NCBI RefSeq assembly: GCF_021462265.1
Contig: NZ_JAJONF010000003.1
Location: forward strand, 124,001 to 188,000
Source: Streptomyces shenzhenensis
Lineage (GTDB): Bacteria; Actinomycetota; Actinomycetes; Streptomycetales; Streptomycetaceae
Direction: 5' to 3'
Length of the DNA stretch: 64,000 nucleotides
Below the pieces are notes generated by a model that worked only from the letters and a program-made list of their open reading frames with translations, searched no databases and was not told the origin of the DNA. Positions 16,977 through 24,504 of this stretch are shown piece after piece. Position 1 is the first letter of the stretch, and each line of letters begins with the position of its first letter. A program made the position numbers and the translations under genes.

Positions 16977-17669
16977 TCAGGCCAGTCGGCGGTAGGCCGC
17001 CAGATTCTCGAAGTGCGAGGTGTCCCGCCAGTCCGGCCGGGTGTCGTCGAGGTCGCACTCGGCGCCCTTGAGCCGTTCGACGATCTTCGAGATGGCGGTC
17101 TCGGAGCCGTCGAAGCGGATCACGTTGCGGCCCCCGAGGTCCGCGGCCGGCCGCACCTGGCCGACCTCCACGATGATCGTCCGCTCCGGATAGGCCATCA
17201 GCGCCATGCCGAGCTCGATCAGCACGTTCTGGCGGGGCTGGCCGGTCAGCCGGGTCTCGTACGAGGGTTCGTTGTCGCCCAGCAGGTGCGGATGGAGCTT
17301 GGCGACGTCGTCCGGGGTGAGCAGCACGAGCGCCGCCTGTGCCTGGGACAGCGCCTTCTCGATGACCTCGCCGAGGAACGGCGCGGTCCCCCCGGTGGCC
17401 CGTACCAGCCGCTCCCATTCCAGCGGGCGCAGGTCGAGCCGGCGCAGCAGCCCGAACATGGCCGTGCGGACCTCCTCGTCGCGGCCGTGCACCACGAAGA
17501 CGCTGCGCCCGCGGGCGTGTTCCGCGCGCGCCTGGGCCGCTCGCGCCGCCTCCTGCTCGGCGGACCGCTGGTCCTGCTGCGGGGTGTTGTGGACGTTGTA
17601 GCCGAAGCCGCTGTTCCGGCCGCCGAGGATGTTCTGGCTGTTCTCGCCGAAGGTGTGGCCCTGGCTCAT
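16977..17669 (-). CDS. TIR-like (CAP12/Pycsar-type) predicted NADase with N-terminal amyloid-like motif
   Basis: A 230-residue protein. Residues 8-25 hold the motif NSQNILGGRNSGFGYN, followed by an Ala/Gln/Glu-rich helical linker to ~54. The rest is a TIR-like domain of the PF10137 family: SVFVVHGRDEEV (56-67), LVLLTPDDVAKL (114-125), and RQNVLIELGMAL (146-157), where Glu152 is the expected catalytic acid. Relatives cleave NAD when activated in CBASS/Pycsar immunity. The gene begins 2 bases after the stop of the upstream membrane-protein gene, so translation is coupled. NAD cleavage is inferred from family. Confidence 0.85.
   Translation of the reverse strand: MSQGHTFGENSQNILGGRNSGFGYNVHNTPQQDQRSAEQEAARAAQARAEHARGRSVFVVHGRDEEVRTAMFGLLRRLDLRPLEWERLVRATGGTAPFLGEVIEKALSQAQAALVLLTPDDVAKLHPHLLGDNEPSYETRLTGQPRQNVLIELGMALMAYPERTIIVEVGQVRPAADLGGRNVIRFDGSETAISKIVERLKGAECDLDDTRPDWRDTSHFENLAAYRRLA
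17595..17648. repeat. 54-bp repeat, copy 1 (within TIR gene)
   Basis: This block encodes the NSQNILGG..NSGFGYN motif of the TIR protein. It matches 17717-17770 at 49 of 54 positions by my alignment, with the same orientation and a 122-base offset. Differences fall mostly at third codon positions, which implies selection on the peptide. Confidence 0.85.
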
Positions 17670-17671
17670 GG

Positions 17672-19282
17672 TCACTGTCCCGCCTTTCCTGAGGAACCGC
17701 CCTCTGGCGGCTGGAAGTTGTACCCGAAACCGCTGTTCACGCCGCCGAGGATGTTCTGGCTGTTGTCGCCCAGCAGGATGTTGGTCTGCGCGCGGTCGTG
17801 CTCGACGAGGTCCACGTCGTGCTCGTCGAGGAACGCGCGGATGTTGTGCAGCAGCCGGCGCTCGACGACCTGCATGTACTTCACCGCGTCGGACTGCTGG
17901 AAGAAGTGGTGGTACGTGTCGCTGGTGGCCAGTTCCCTGACGCTCGCCAGCGCGCCGCAGTTGAGCCAGCGGTTGACGTAACGGCCCAGCCGGAACTCGC
18001 TGGTGTCCGCCGCCCGGTCCGACTTCAGCACCGCGGCGGTGGCCCGCCTGGCCCTCCAGACCCGCCAGGGCTGGATCCACCGGACCGCCCACGACGGCAG
18101 GAACCGCTCCGGGACCAGCCACAGCGGCCACAGCCACAGCGCCACCCACCAGCGCAGCAGGGCCGTGCCCATGTCCCACGCCACCCGCACCGCCAGCCGC
18201 CGGTCGACGGCGGCGGGCAGCTGGTCCACGAGGTGGTAGTCCTCCACGAGCGGCCCGAGCACATAGGTGTAGAACTCGGTGTGCAGGGTGTTGCCCTTGA
18301 TGTCGAACCCCACGAAGACCGAGGTCACCAGCTCCTCGTTCCAGGACCCGACGCGCACGCACAGGTATTCGCGGGCCGCGTCGTAGTCCTCCCGCCAGTG
18401 GATGGCGGGCAGGTCGTCCACGCTGGGCAGCTGGGACCAGCCGGCGCCCTTGGAGCGGTCGTCGGTGCGGATCGCGGTGGTGTAGCGGCGCTGCTCGACG
18501 GTCAGCCCCTCGATCCGCTCGTCGGTGCGGGCCTCGTCGCGCAGGTCGGCGGTGAGCCGGGCGGCGACCTGGCTGGTGATCTCGCGCACGGTGAACGGGA
18601 CGACCTGCCTGCGCTCGACGGTGTCGAGGTCGGGCGGTGAACCGTCCGCGCTCTTGCGTGCCATGATCTGGGTCTTCGGGGCGCCGAGCAGCAACTGCGC
18701 GTTGGACCAGTCGCGCAGCGGCAGGCCCGCGCCGACGAAGGGCCGGTAGCCGCCGTAGAAGACCAGCCCGCTGCGGCCGGCCTGCTCGTGGTCGATCTTC
18801 CGGGCGAGTGCGGCGGTCAGCTTCGCGTGCGACGGGCAGGCACCGTCGAAGCCACCGTCCGGGCCGGTCTCCCGCACCCGGGTCATCAGGATGTGCAGGG
18901 TGGCGATCCGGCGCAGGTACGCCGCCGCCCACGGCACCCAGCACAGCAGGACGACACCGAGGAACGGATTGAGCACCCCGTTGGTGAGAAGCAGGAAGAC
19001 CGCGAAGTCCACGCCGGCCGCGGCCCCCCACTGGATGCGGCGCAGCCGGCGGGCGGCGAGGGCGTGGGCGAGGACCGACACGGCGTCGTAGCCGTAGGAG
19101 GGCGCGACGACCCGGAAACGCCGGTGGAGCAGTTCCCGGATGACGGCGCGCCGGTAGCCGGGATCGAGGTAGGTGCCCGCGGACAGCAGCCGGGTGGCCC
19201 TGGTCCGCGCGTAGGCACGCTGTCCCGGCGGCTCCTGCGGTGCCGGGCCGGGCGGACGGGGGTCGAGTACGTGTGTGGCCAT
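17672..19282 (-). CDS. membrane protein of unknown function carrying the same motif at its C-terminus
   Basis: A 536-residue protein not assignable to a named family. Two helices lie near 87-125 (VDFAVFLLLTNGVLNPFLGV, VVLLCWVPWAAAYL). Residues ~130-370 form a large soluble region with strand-helix alternation (FVGFDIKGNTLHTEFYTYVL). A second membrane hairpin follows at ~385-415 (WWVALWLWPLWLVPE). The C-terminal tail holds NILLGDNSQNILGGVNSGFGYN, split here as NILLGDNS (501-508) and NILGGVNSGFGYN (510-522), an internal pseudo-repeat. By position it is the likely sensor/receptor partner of the TIR protein. Confidence 0.8.
   Translation of the reverse strand: MATHVLDPRPPGPAPQEPPGQRAYARTRATRLLSAGTYLDPGYRRAVIRELLHRRFRVVAPSYGYDAVSVLAHALAARRLRRIQWGAAAGVDFAVFLLLTNGVLNPFLGVVLLCWVPWAAAYLRRIATLHILMTRVRETGPDGGFDGACPSHAKLTAALARKIDHEQAGRSGLVFYGGYRPFVGAGLPLRDWSNAQLLLGAPKTQIMARKSADGSPPDLDTVERRQVVPFTVREITSQVAARLTADLRDEARTDERIEGLTVEQRRYTTAIRTDDRSKGAGWSQLPSVDDLPAIHWREDYDAAREYLCVRVGSWNEELVTSVFVGFDIKGNTLHTEFYTYVLGPLVEDYHLVDQLPAAVDRRLAVRVAWDMGTALLRWWVALWLWPLWLVPERFLPSWAVRWIQPWRVWRARRATAAVLKSDRAADTSEFRLGRYVNRWLNCGALASVRELATSDTYHHFFQQSDAVKYMQVVERRLLHNIRAFLDEHDVDLVEHDRAQTNILLGDNSQNILGGVNSGFGYNFQPPEGGSSGKAGQ
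17717..17770. repeat. 54-bp repeat, copy 2 (within membrane-protein gene)
   Basis: This copy encodes the C-terminal NSQNILGGVNSGFGYN of the membrane protein. It is the counterpart of 17595-17648, 122 bases away in the neighbouring gene. Confidence 0.85.
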
Positions 19283-19337
19283 GGTGGTTCAGCGCTCCGC
19301 TCGTGCGGGCGCACCCTGCGGCACGCCCCGGTGGGTG

Positions 19338-20057
19338 TCAGCCGGTCTGGGTCGCCGTGCCGCTGGTGATCACGCCGTCCTGGACGGTGTAGGTGGCGTC
19401 GTACGTCCGCGTCGTGCCGTCCGTCTGCAGGGCATCGAGGGTCACCTGCACCTCGGTGCCGGTCACGGACACGATGTCGACGGTGTCCTGCGCGGTGGTG
19501 GCGTAACCTGAGACGAAGCTGTCGTAGCTGGAGTCCAGGTTCTTGCCGCCGAGGTCCCAGGCGGTCTGGTAGTCGTGGGCGGAGATCGCCGCGAAGTAGG
19601 CGGTGACGACGTCGCCCGGTCCGCCGCTCGCGCTCGCGTCCGGGGTGCCGGTGGCGGTGTCCGTCGGGTAGGTGTAGTCGTCGGTCGCGGTCGCCTCGGG
19701 GGTGCCGGTGTTGTCGTACGGCCATGCGGAGTCGGTCGTCGGGTCCGGGGACGCCGGCTGGTCGGCCGTGCCGTCGCTGTCCGAGCCCGTGCTGCCCGAG
19801 CCGAAGAGGCCCGAGCCGGACAACCCCGACCCCGACGAGTCCGACGATCCCGACGACCCGGACGACCCACCGGTCAGGCCGCCGATCAGGGTCAGGAGCA
19901 CGGCCAACAGCAGGGGCGTGGCGATGACCACGAGCCCCCAGGTGCGGGCGGGGCCGTTCGGCGGTATCAGTCCCGGGGCCCGGTAGGAGGGTGGTGCGCG
20001 GTGGGCGGACAGCGGGTCGGGACGCTCGGCGTGCGGCGTCAGCCCTGGGTCGGTCAT
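19338..20057 (-). CDS. membrane-anchored protein with extracellular NTF2-like domain
   Basis: A 239-residue protein with a proline-rich cytoplasmic leader, one helix at ~40-62 (WGLVVIATPLLLAVLLTLIG), then a Ser/Gly/Asp-rich linker of ~70 residues. The C-terminal ~100-residue domain opens VVTAYFAAISAHDYQTAWDLGG, a pattern seen in NTF2-like extracellular domains of Streptomyces. It ends with a beta-rich TVQDGVITSGTATQTG. It lies 55 bases upstream of the motif-bearing membrane protein on the same strand and probably opens that operon. A surface-sensing role is possible but not demonstrated. Confidence 0.75.
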   Translation of the reverse strand: MTDPGLTPHAERPDPLSAHRAPPSYRAPGLIPPNGPARTWGLVVIATPLLLAVLLTLIGGLTGGSSGSSGSSDSSGSGLSGSGLFGSGSTGSDSDGTADQPASPDPTTDSAWPYDNTGTPEATATDDYTYPTDTATGTPDASASGGPGDVVTAYFAAISAHDYQTAWDLGGKNLDSSYDSFVSGYATTAQDTVDIVSVTGTEVQVTLDALQTDGTTRTYDATYTVQDGVITSGTATQTG

Positions 20058-20413
20058 GGGGTTCTCCAGCGGTCACGGCAGTGCACCGCACCCGCCCCCG
20101 GCCGCGGGGCCGGACGGTGAACAACGGGGCGCGGCAGTGAGGTTGATGCCTCCGATGCGACCAGCGCCGTCGCTTCCGTGACCAGAACCGAGCTGCTTCC
20201 GATCCGCTTCCGGCCCGCTCCAGGGCCCTCCCGGCCGCCGGATCCGCCGCCTGCGCCCCAGACATGAGAGAACTCCCCGCCCGCCCCCGTGGCAACACCG
20301 GATCCGGCCACGGCAACCACAGACAGGTCAGGGACATCGGGCGGTGAGGGCCGGGGGAGGGGGAGGGCTCAGGAACCGGCCGATGCCGGTCCGCCGGCCC
20401 GGTCCTTCCGGCA

Positions 20414-20489
20414 GGAGCGGCGTTGCTGTTTCCAGGCGGCCCCGAGCGGCCGGAGCGGCGTTGCTGTTTCCAGGCGGCCCCGAGCGGCC
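20414..20489. repeat. two tandem copies of a 38-bp unit
   Basis: The unit GGAGCGGCGTTGCTGTTTCC continues for 18 more bases and is repeated exactly (20414-20451, 20452-20489); a third copy starts and breaks off. It sits in the 633-base gene-free interval 20058-20690, where no other convincing feature was found. Confidence 0.7.
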
Positions 20490-20690
20490 GGAGCTCCGGG
20501 GCACCGGGGGTGGTGCGCGAGCGGCTCCGGTGCGGTGGGGGAGTGCGGCGACGGCGGGCAGCTGGTCGAGAGCTCCGCGACGACGTCCGCGCACCGGCCG
20601 CGGCCGGCGGATGCGGGGCCCCGCGCGGTAGGGCCGGGCGGCCGTGGGGCAGCATCTGCTCAGTCGCCGCCTGCCTTGTGAGGGTTCATC

Positions 20691-21353
20691 ATGCGTTCTG
20701 TCGATCGTGCCGTGCCGCCCGTCCTGCTCGCCTGCCTGCTGCTGTCGGGCTGTTCCTCGCTCGGAACCCCGACGTCCACCACGACCCGGAGCCCGGCGGC
20801 GGGGGCGCCGCGATCGGCGGCGCCCGCCTCCGGGAAGGCGATCGCGGTGGGCGCGGGTCCGCAGCGGCACTACGTGGTACAGCAGCAGCCGGCCGCGGGC
20901 AGCTGCCACTACCGCTACGAGCACGGGGAGCCGCTGGAGGACCCCGCCTGCACGCCGGGCGCGATATCGCCCGCGGTGACGCAGGCGAACCTGAAGTCGA
21001 CGATATGCCGCAAGGGCGGCTACACCTCCGGCGTGCGTCCCTCCGCGTACGTGACGGGCAAGGAGAAGAAGCTCGACGCCGCGTCGTACGGCTACACCGG
21101 CTCCATGTCGGACGCCGAGTACGACCACCTGATAAGCCTTCAGCTGGGCGGTGACCCCAACGACCCGCGCAACCTGTGGGTGGAGCCGGCCGACCCGGGC
21201 CACAAGAAGGGAGCCGGGGTGAACAACAAGAAGGACCCGGTGGAGACGAAGCTGCACACCGCGGTCTGCGCCGGCAAGGTCACCCTCGCCGCCGCACAGC
21301 AGGCCATCGTCACCGACTGGACCACCGCCCTCACCCGCCTCGGCCTCGACTGA
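20691..21353 (+). CDS. secreted lipoprotein with HNH-nuclease-like motif
   Basis: A 220-residue protein with a lipoprotein signal (LLACLLLSGCSS; Cys at ~21) and a Thr/Ser/Pro/Ala linker. The C-terminal half contains SDAEYDHLISLQLGGDPNDP followed by RNLWVEP. This Asp-His...Asn pattern is the beta-beta-alpha metal core seen in HNH-type nucleases of secreted actinobacterial proteins. Cysteines at ~78, ~89 and ~107 could form disulfides. DNA or RNA cleavage outside the cell is plausible but unproven. The ATG at 20691 is the only start before the signal peptide. The gene is adjacent to the TIR/macro cluster but in the opposite orientation. Confidence 0.75.
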   Translation: MRSVDRAVPPVLLACLLLSGCSSLGTPTSTTTRSPAAGAPRSAAPASGKAIAVGAGPQRHYVVQQQPAAGSCHYRYEHGEPLEDPACTPGAISPAVTQANLKSTICRKGGYTSGVRPSAYVTGKEKKLDAASYGYTGSMSDAEYDHLISLQLGGDPNDPRNLWVEPADPGHKKGAGVNNKKDPVETKLHTAVCAGKVTLAAAQQAIVTDWTTALTRLGLD

Positions 21354-21697
21354 CCGCCGCCGCGCGGGCGCCGGGAGCGGGTACCGCCTCCGCCGGAGCA
21401 CCGACGAAGGCGGTACAGCCGACGGGCAGGGACTGTGCGGGGCGGTGCCTGCGGCGGGCGGACGGTGCCTGCGGCGGACGGTGTCTGCGGCGGGTGGTGC
21501 TTGCGGCGGGCAGTGACTGCGTCGCCCGGCCGACCGCAGTCCCCCGCCCCGCCACCGCCCGCGGCCGCGCTGCGAGCGGCGCGCTCCGGATCGTCCCGGC
21601 CATCTCGCGGCGGGGCGGCGACGACCGCCCGGTCGTCGCCGCCGATGCCGGCAGGGGGGGCGGACCCGCCGTCCGCCGGAGCGCGCTGCGCCAAGTG
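21354..21697. repeat. gene-free interval with GGTGCCTGCGGCGG-type repeats
   Basis: Between convergent genes. Positions ~21440-21525 hold four to five diverged copies of an ~18-bp unit (GGTGCCTGCGGCGGACGG). I see no gene here. Confidence 0.5.
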
Positions 21698-22282
21698 TCA
21701 GGACGGCGGCTGGAGTACCGCGTCGATGACGTAGACGGTGGCGTTCGCGGCCTCGATGTTGCCGCAGACGATGTTCGCCTTGCCGTTGACCTTGAAGTCG
21801 GTGCCCGAGCCCGACGTGGTCAGCTTGCTGCCTTCCAGCGTCGTGAAGGAGCCGTGGGAGAGCTGGTTCGGAGTGATCCGCTGGTCCACGACGTGGTAGG
21901 TCAGCACCTTCTTCAACTGCCCCTGGTTGGCGAGGAGCGACGACAGCTGCGACGCGGTCATCCCCTGGAACGCCTTGTTGTTGGGGGCGAAGACGGTGAT
22001 GTTTCGCTTCCCGTCGAGGGTGCCGTTCAGCTGCGCCCTGACCGCGGCGGAGACCAGGTTGCTGAGCTGCGGATACGCGGCCGCGGCCTCCACGACCTTG
22101 TCCCTGATCGTGCTGGCCTTCTGGGCGAGCCCCGCACAGCCGGGACCGAAGGTGCCCGACGGACTGGGAGACGCGTCCTGTGCCTGGCTCTGCGGCGCTG
22201 TACCACCCAGCGCCAGGGGGACGGCGACCAGGGCTGCCGCCGTGGCCTTTGCTGTGCGCGTGCGCATGCGAGTGAAGTTCAT
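21698..22282 (-). CDS. secreted fasciclin-domain protein
   Basis: A 194-residue exported protein. The signal peptide (ATAAALVAVPLALGGTAPQSQA) is followed by a single FAS1 domain with its H1 and H2 boxes: NITVFAPNNKAFQGM and a closing ATVYVIDAVLQPP; the YH motif is in LTYHVVDQ. FAS1 domains mediate adhesion or surface interactions. ATG 22282 has a strong GGAGGAAGG site; the longer upstream frame is a shadow. It is divergent from the ABC operon, separated by 384 bases in which I see only promoter-type sequence. Confidence 0.93.
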   Translation of the reverse strand: MNFTRMRTRTAKATAAALVAVPLALGGTAPQSQAQDASPSPSGTFGPGCAGLAQKASTIRDKVVEAAAAYPQLSNLVSAAVRAQLNGTLDGKRNITVFAPNNKAFQGMTASQLSSLLANQGQLKKVLTYHVVDQRITPNQLSHGSFTTLEGSKLTTSGSGTDFKVNGKANIVCGNIEAANATVYVIDAVLQPPS

Positions 22283-22666
22283 CGCAACCTTCCTCCCGTG
22301 GAGGTATGAACACTGCGGGGGTCTGGACTGCGGAATTCTTCGTTTCCGGGACGAGGACGGGGCGGCTGCAGCGCCATGGTCTCGGGGCATCGTCACCCGG
22401 CCACTCAACGAGCGTACCCAGCGGTAGCCGATACCCGCATCCGGGAGCCCGGCCGCGGCGAACGCCGGCTGCCGGGTGGCGGCCCGAGCTGCTGTGTGCT
22501 GCCGCTGTCCACTCGGCGGTGCCCCGCGGGCGAACCATCACGCCGCCGCGACGCCGACGCGCCCGCACGCCCCCGCTGTCCGCCCCTCCGCCGGCTCGCG
22601 CGGCGCCCCGCGCTCGGTCCGTCTTTCTCCGACGACCCCGAAACCCACTTCGAAAGTGTAGCGATC
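22283..22666. other. divergent intergenic region
   Basis: No gene seen. It must hold the promoters of the fasciclin gene and the ABC operon. A small symmetric element CACTTCGAAAGTG lies at ~22648-22660, just before the ABC start codon, and could be an operator half-site. Confidence 0.4.
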
Positions 22667-23704
22667 ATGACAATTCCGGGTAAGCATGCCGACATGCCTC
22701 CACGCCGATTACGCCGATCACGTTCGGGAAGCCGTCGATCACGTCCGGGCGCCCGACGCCTCACCGGACGCCTCACCGCGATCGTCGCCGTCGCGGTGCT
22801 GGTGCTGGCGGGCTGTGACAGCGGCGGCACCCCGCACCCGGCCGACGGCCGGCAGCAGCTGACCGTGGCGGCGCTGCCGCTCACCGACTCCGCCGCCCTC
22901 TATCTCGCCCGGGACCGCGGGCTGTTCGCCAAAGAGGGCCTGGACGTGCGCATCCAGCCCGTGCAGCAGAGCATCCAGGCGCTGCCCGCGCTGCTCAAGG
23001 GCCAGGTGGACGTCATCGCGAGCGCGAACTACGTCACCTACCTCCAGGCGTACGCGAAGGGCACCCTGGACCTGCGCATTCTCGCCGAGGGCGTGCGGAT
23101 CGCCCCGCACATGATGGATGTCCTCGTGCCCAAGGACTCCGCCCTGAAGTCGCCCGCCGACCTCGCAGGCAAGAAGGTCGCCGTCGCCGTCCTGAACAAC
23201 GTCCAGTCCCTGACCCTGAACGCGATCCTCGACGCCCGGCACGCCGGCCGGCCCGTCTACCGGCAGATCCTGTTTCCGCAGATGGGCGCCGCCCTGCAGC
23301 GGAGCCAGGTGGACGCCGTCCACGCGGTCGAGCCCTTCGACACGGCCATCCAGGGCGAACTGGGCGCGAGGGTGCTGCTCGACGGCGGTTCCGGACCCGC
23401 CAACGGCCTGCCCGCCAGCGGGTACGTCACCACGGCCGCCTTCGTGAAGAAGAACCCGAAGGCGGCGGCGGGCTTCCGGCGTGCCGTCGAGGCGGCGTCC
23501 AAGCTGGCCGCCGGGAACCCGGCGGCGGTACGCGCCGAACTGCCCAAGTACGCCAAGGTGACCGCGGACCAGGCCGCGTCGATCCACCTGCCGGCCTATC
23601 CGCCGACCGCCGATCCGGCCGCCCTGCGCCGGCTCGTCCGGCTCATGCGCACCCAGGGACTGCTGACGAAGGACTTCGACCCCGCGCCCCTGCTGGTGAG
23701 ATGA
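22667..23704 (+). CDS. ABC transporter substrate-binding lipoprotein (NitT/TauT, SsuA/THI5-like)
   Basis: A 345-residue solute-binding protein. After a very Arg-rich leader, the lipobox is VLVLAGCDSGG. The mature domain opens TVAALPLTDSAALYLARDRG and has the SsuA/NMT1 fold signature GLFAKEGLDVRIQPV and LLKGQVDVIASANY. Proteins of this type capture sulfonates, nitrate, aromatic acids or thiamine precursors. The decarboxylase in the operon favours an aromatic 2-oxo acid or relative as ligand (inference). Start ATG 22667; ATG 22694 is an alternative. Its stop overlaps the next start (ATGA). Confidence 0.9.
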   Translation: MTIPGKHADMPPRRLRRSRSGSRRSRPGARRLTGRLTAIVAVAVLVLAGCDSGGTPHPADGRQQLTVAALPLTDSAALYLARDRGLFAKEGLDVRIQPVQQSIQALPALLKGQVDVIASANYVTYLQAYAKGTLDLRILAEGVRIAPHMMDVLVPKDSALKSPADLAGKKVAVAVLNNVQSLTLNAILDARHAGRPVYRQILFPQMGAALQRSQVDAVHAVEPFDTAIQGELGARVLLDGGSGPANGLPASGYVTTAAFVKKNPKAAAGFRRAVEAASKLAAGNPAAVRAELPKYAKVTADQAASIHLPAYPPTADPAALRRLVRLMRTQGLLTKDFDPAPLLVR

Positions 23705-24504
23705 CCCGGCGTCAGGAGCTGCTGCTGGGGCTGCTCGGCGCGGCGGCGGCCTTCGGGATCTGTGAGGGGGTGGCCCGGGCCGGGATCGTCCGGCGCAGCT
23801 ATCTGCCGCCCGCGTCCGAAGTCGTCTTCCGCGCCGTGCGGTTGGCGGGGGACCCGGCCTTCCTCGACGGGATCGGGGTGACCCTGCGGGCGTGGGCGCT
23901 CGGCCTCGGGCTCGCCTGCGCGCTCGCCGTGCCGCTGGGGCTGCTGCTGGGCACGGTGCCGGTGGTGGAGGCCGCCGTACGGGCCGTGATCGAGTTCCTG
24001 CGGCCCCTGCCGTCCGTCGCGCTGATCCCGCTGGTGTCCCTGCTGCTCGGGTCCGGCACCCGGACGGAGGTGACCCTGATCGCGTACGCCTCGCTGTGGC
24101 CGGTGCTGTTCAACACCGTCTACGGCCTCGGCGAGACCGACCCGCTGGCCAGGGACACCCTGCGCGCCTTCGGGTTCGGCCGGCTCGCGGTGCTGCTGCG
24201 GGTGGACCTCCCGGCCACCGCCCCGTTCATCGCCGCCGGCGTGCGGATCTCGGCCGCGGTCGCCCTGATCCTCGCCGTCGCGACGGAGATCCTCGCCGGC
24301 TTCGGCCAGGGCCTCGGCATCTTCATCGCCCAGGCCCAGTTCGAGACGGACGGCACGCGGGACGTGCTGGCCGGGGTGGTGTGGGCGGGCGGCCTCGGAC
24401 TGGTGATCAACGCCGCACTGGTCGGCGCCGAACGCCGGTTGTTCGCCTGGGCCCACGAACCCCGCGCGCAGGCGGGTAAGCCGGAGCGGAGCCGCCGCCC
24501 ATGA
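23701..24504 (+). CDS. ABC transporter permease (SsuC-like), first
   Basis: A 267-residue BPD-type inner-membrane permease with about six helices and the EAA-loop region (ETDPLARDTLRAFGFGRLAV). The family pattern RPLPSVALIPLVSLLLGSG is clear. It pairs with the next permease to form a heterodimeric channel. It overlaps the binding-protein stop and its own stop overlaps the next ATG, so the operon is tightly coupled. Confidence 0.92.
   Translation: MTRRQELLLGLLGAAAAFGICEGVARAGIVRRSYLPPASEVVFRAVRLAGDPAFLDGIGVTLRAWALGLGLACALAVPLGLLLGTVPVVEAAVRAVIEFLRPLPSVALIPLVSLLLGSGTRTEVTLIAYASLWPVLFNTVYGLGETDPLARDTLRAFGFGRLAVLLRVDLPATAPFIAAGVRISAAVALILAVATEILAGFGQGLGIFIAQAQFETDGTRDVLAGVVWAGGLGLVINAALVGAERRLFAWAHEPRAQAGKPERSRRP

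Noticed and set aside
14445..20057. Canonical Thoeris or CBASS system
   Set aside because: No SIR2-domain ThsA, no classical ThsB and no CD-NTase are encoded; only single domains typical of those systems are present.
20414..20489. CRISPR-like array
   Set aside because: The copies are directly adjacent without spacers and number only two.
18886..20655. 589-residue minus-strand frame across two genes
   Set aside because: Overlaps two better-supported minus-strand genes in another frame and is Arg/Pro/His-rich throughout.
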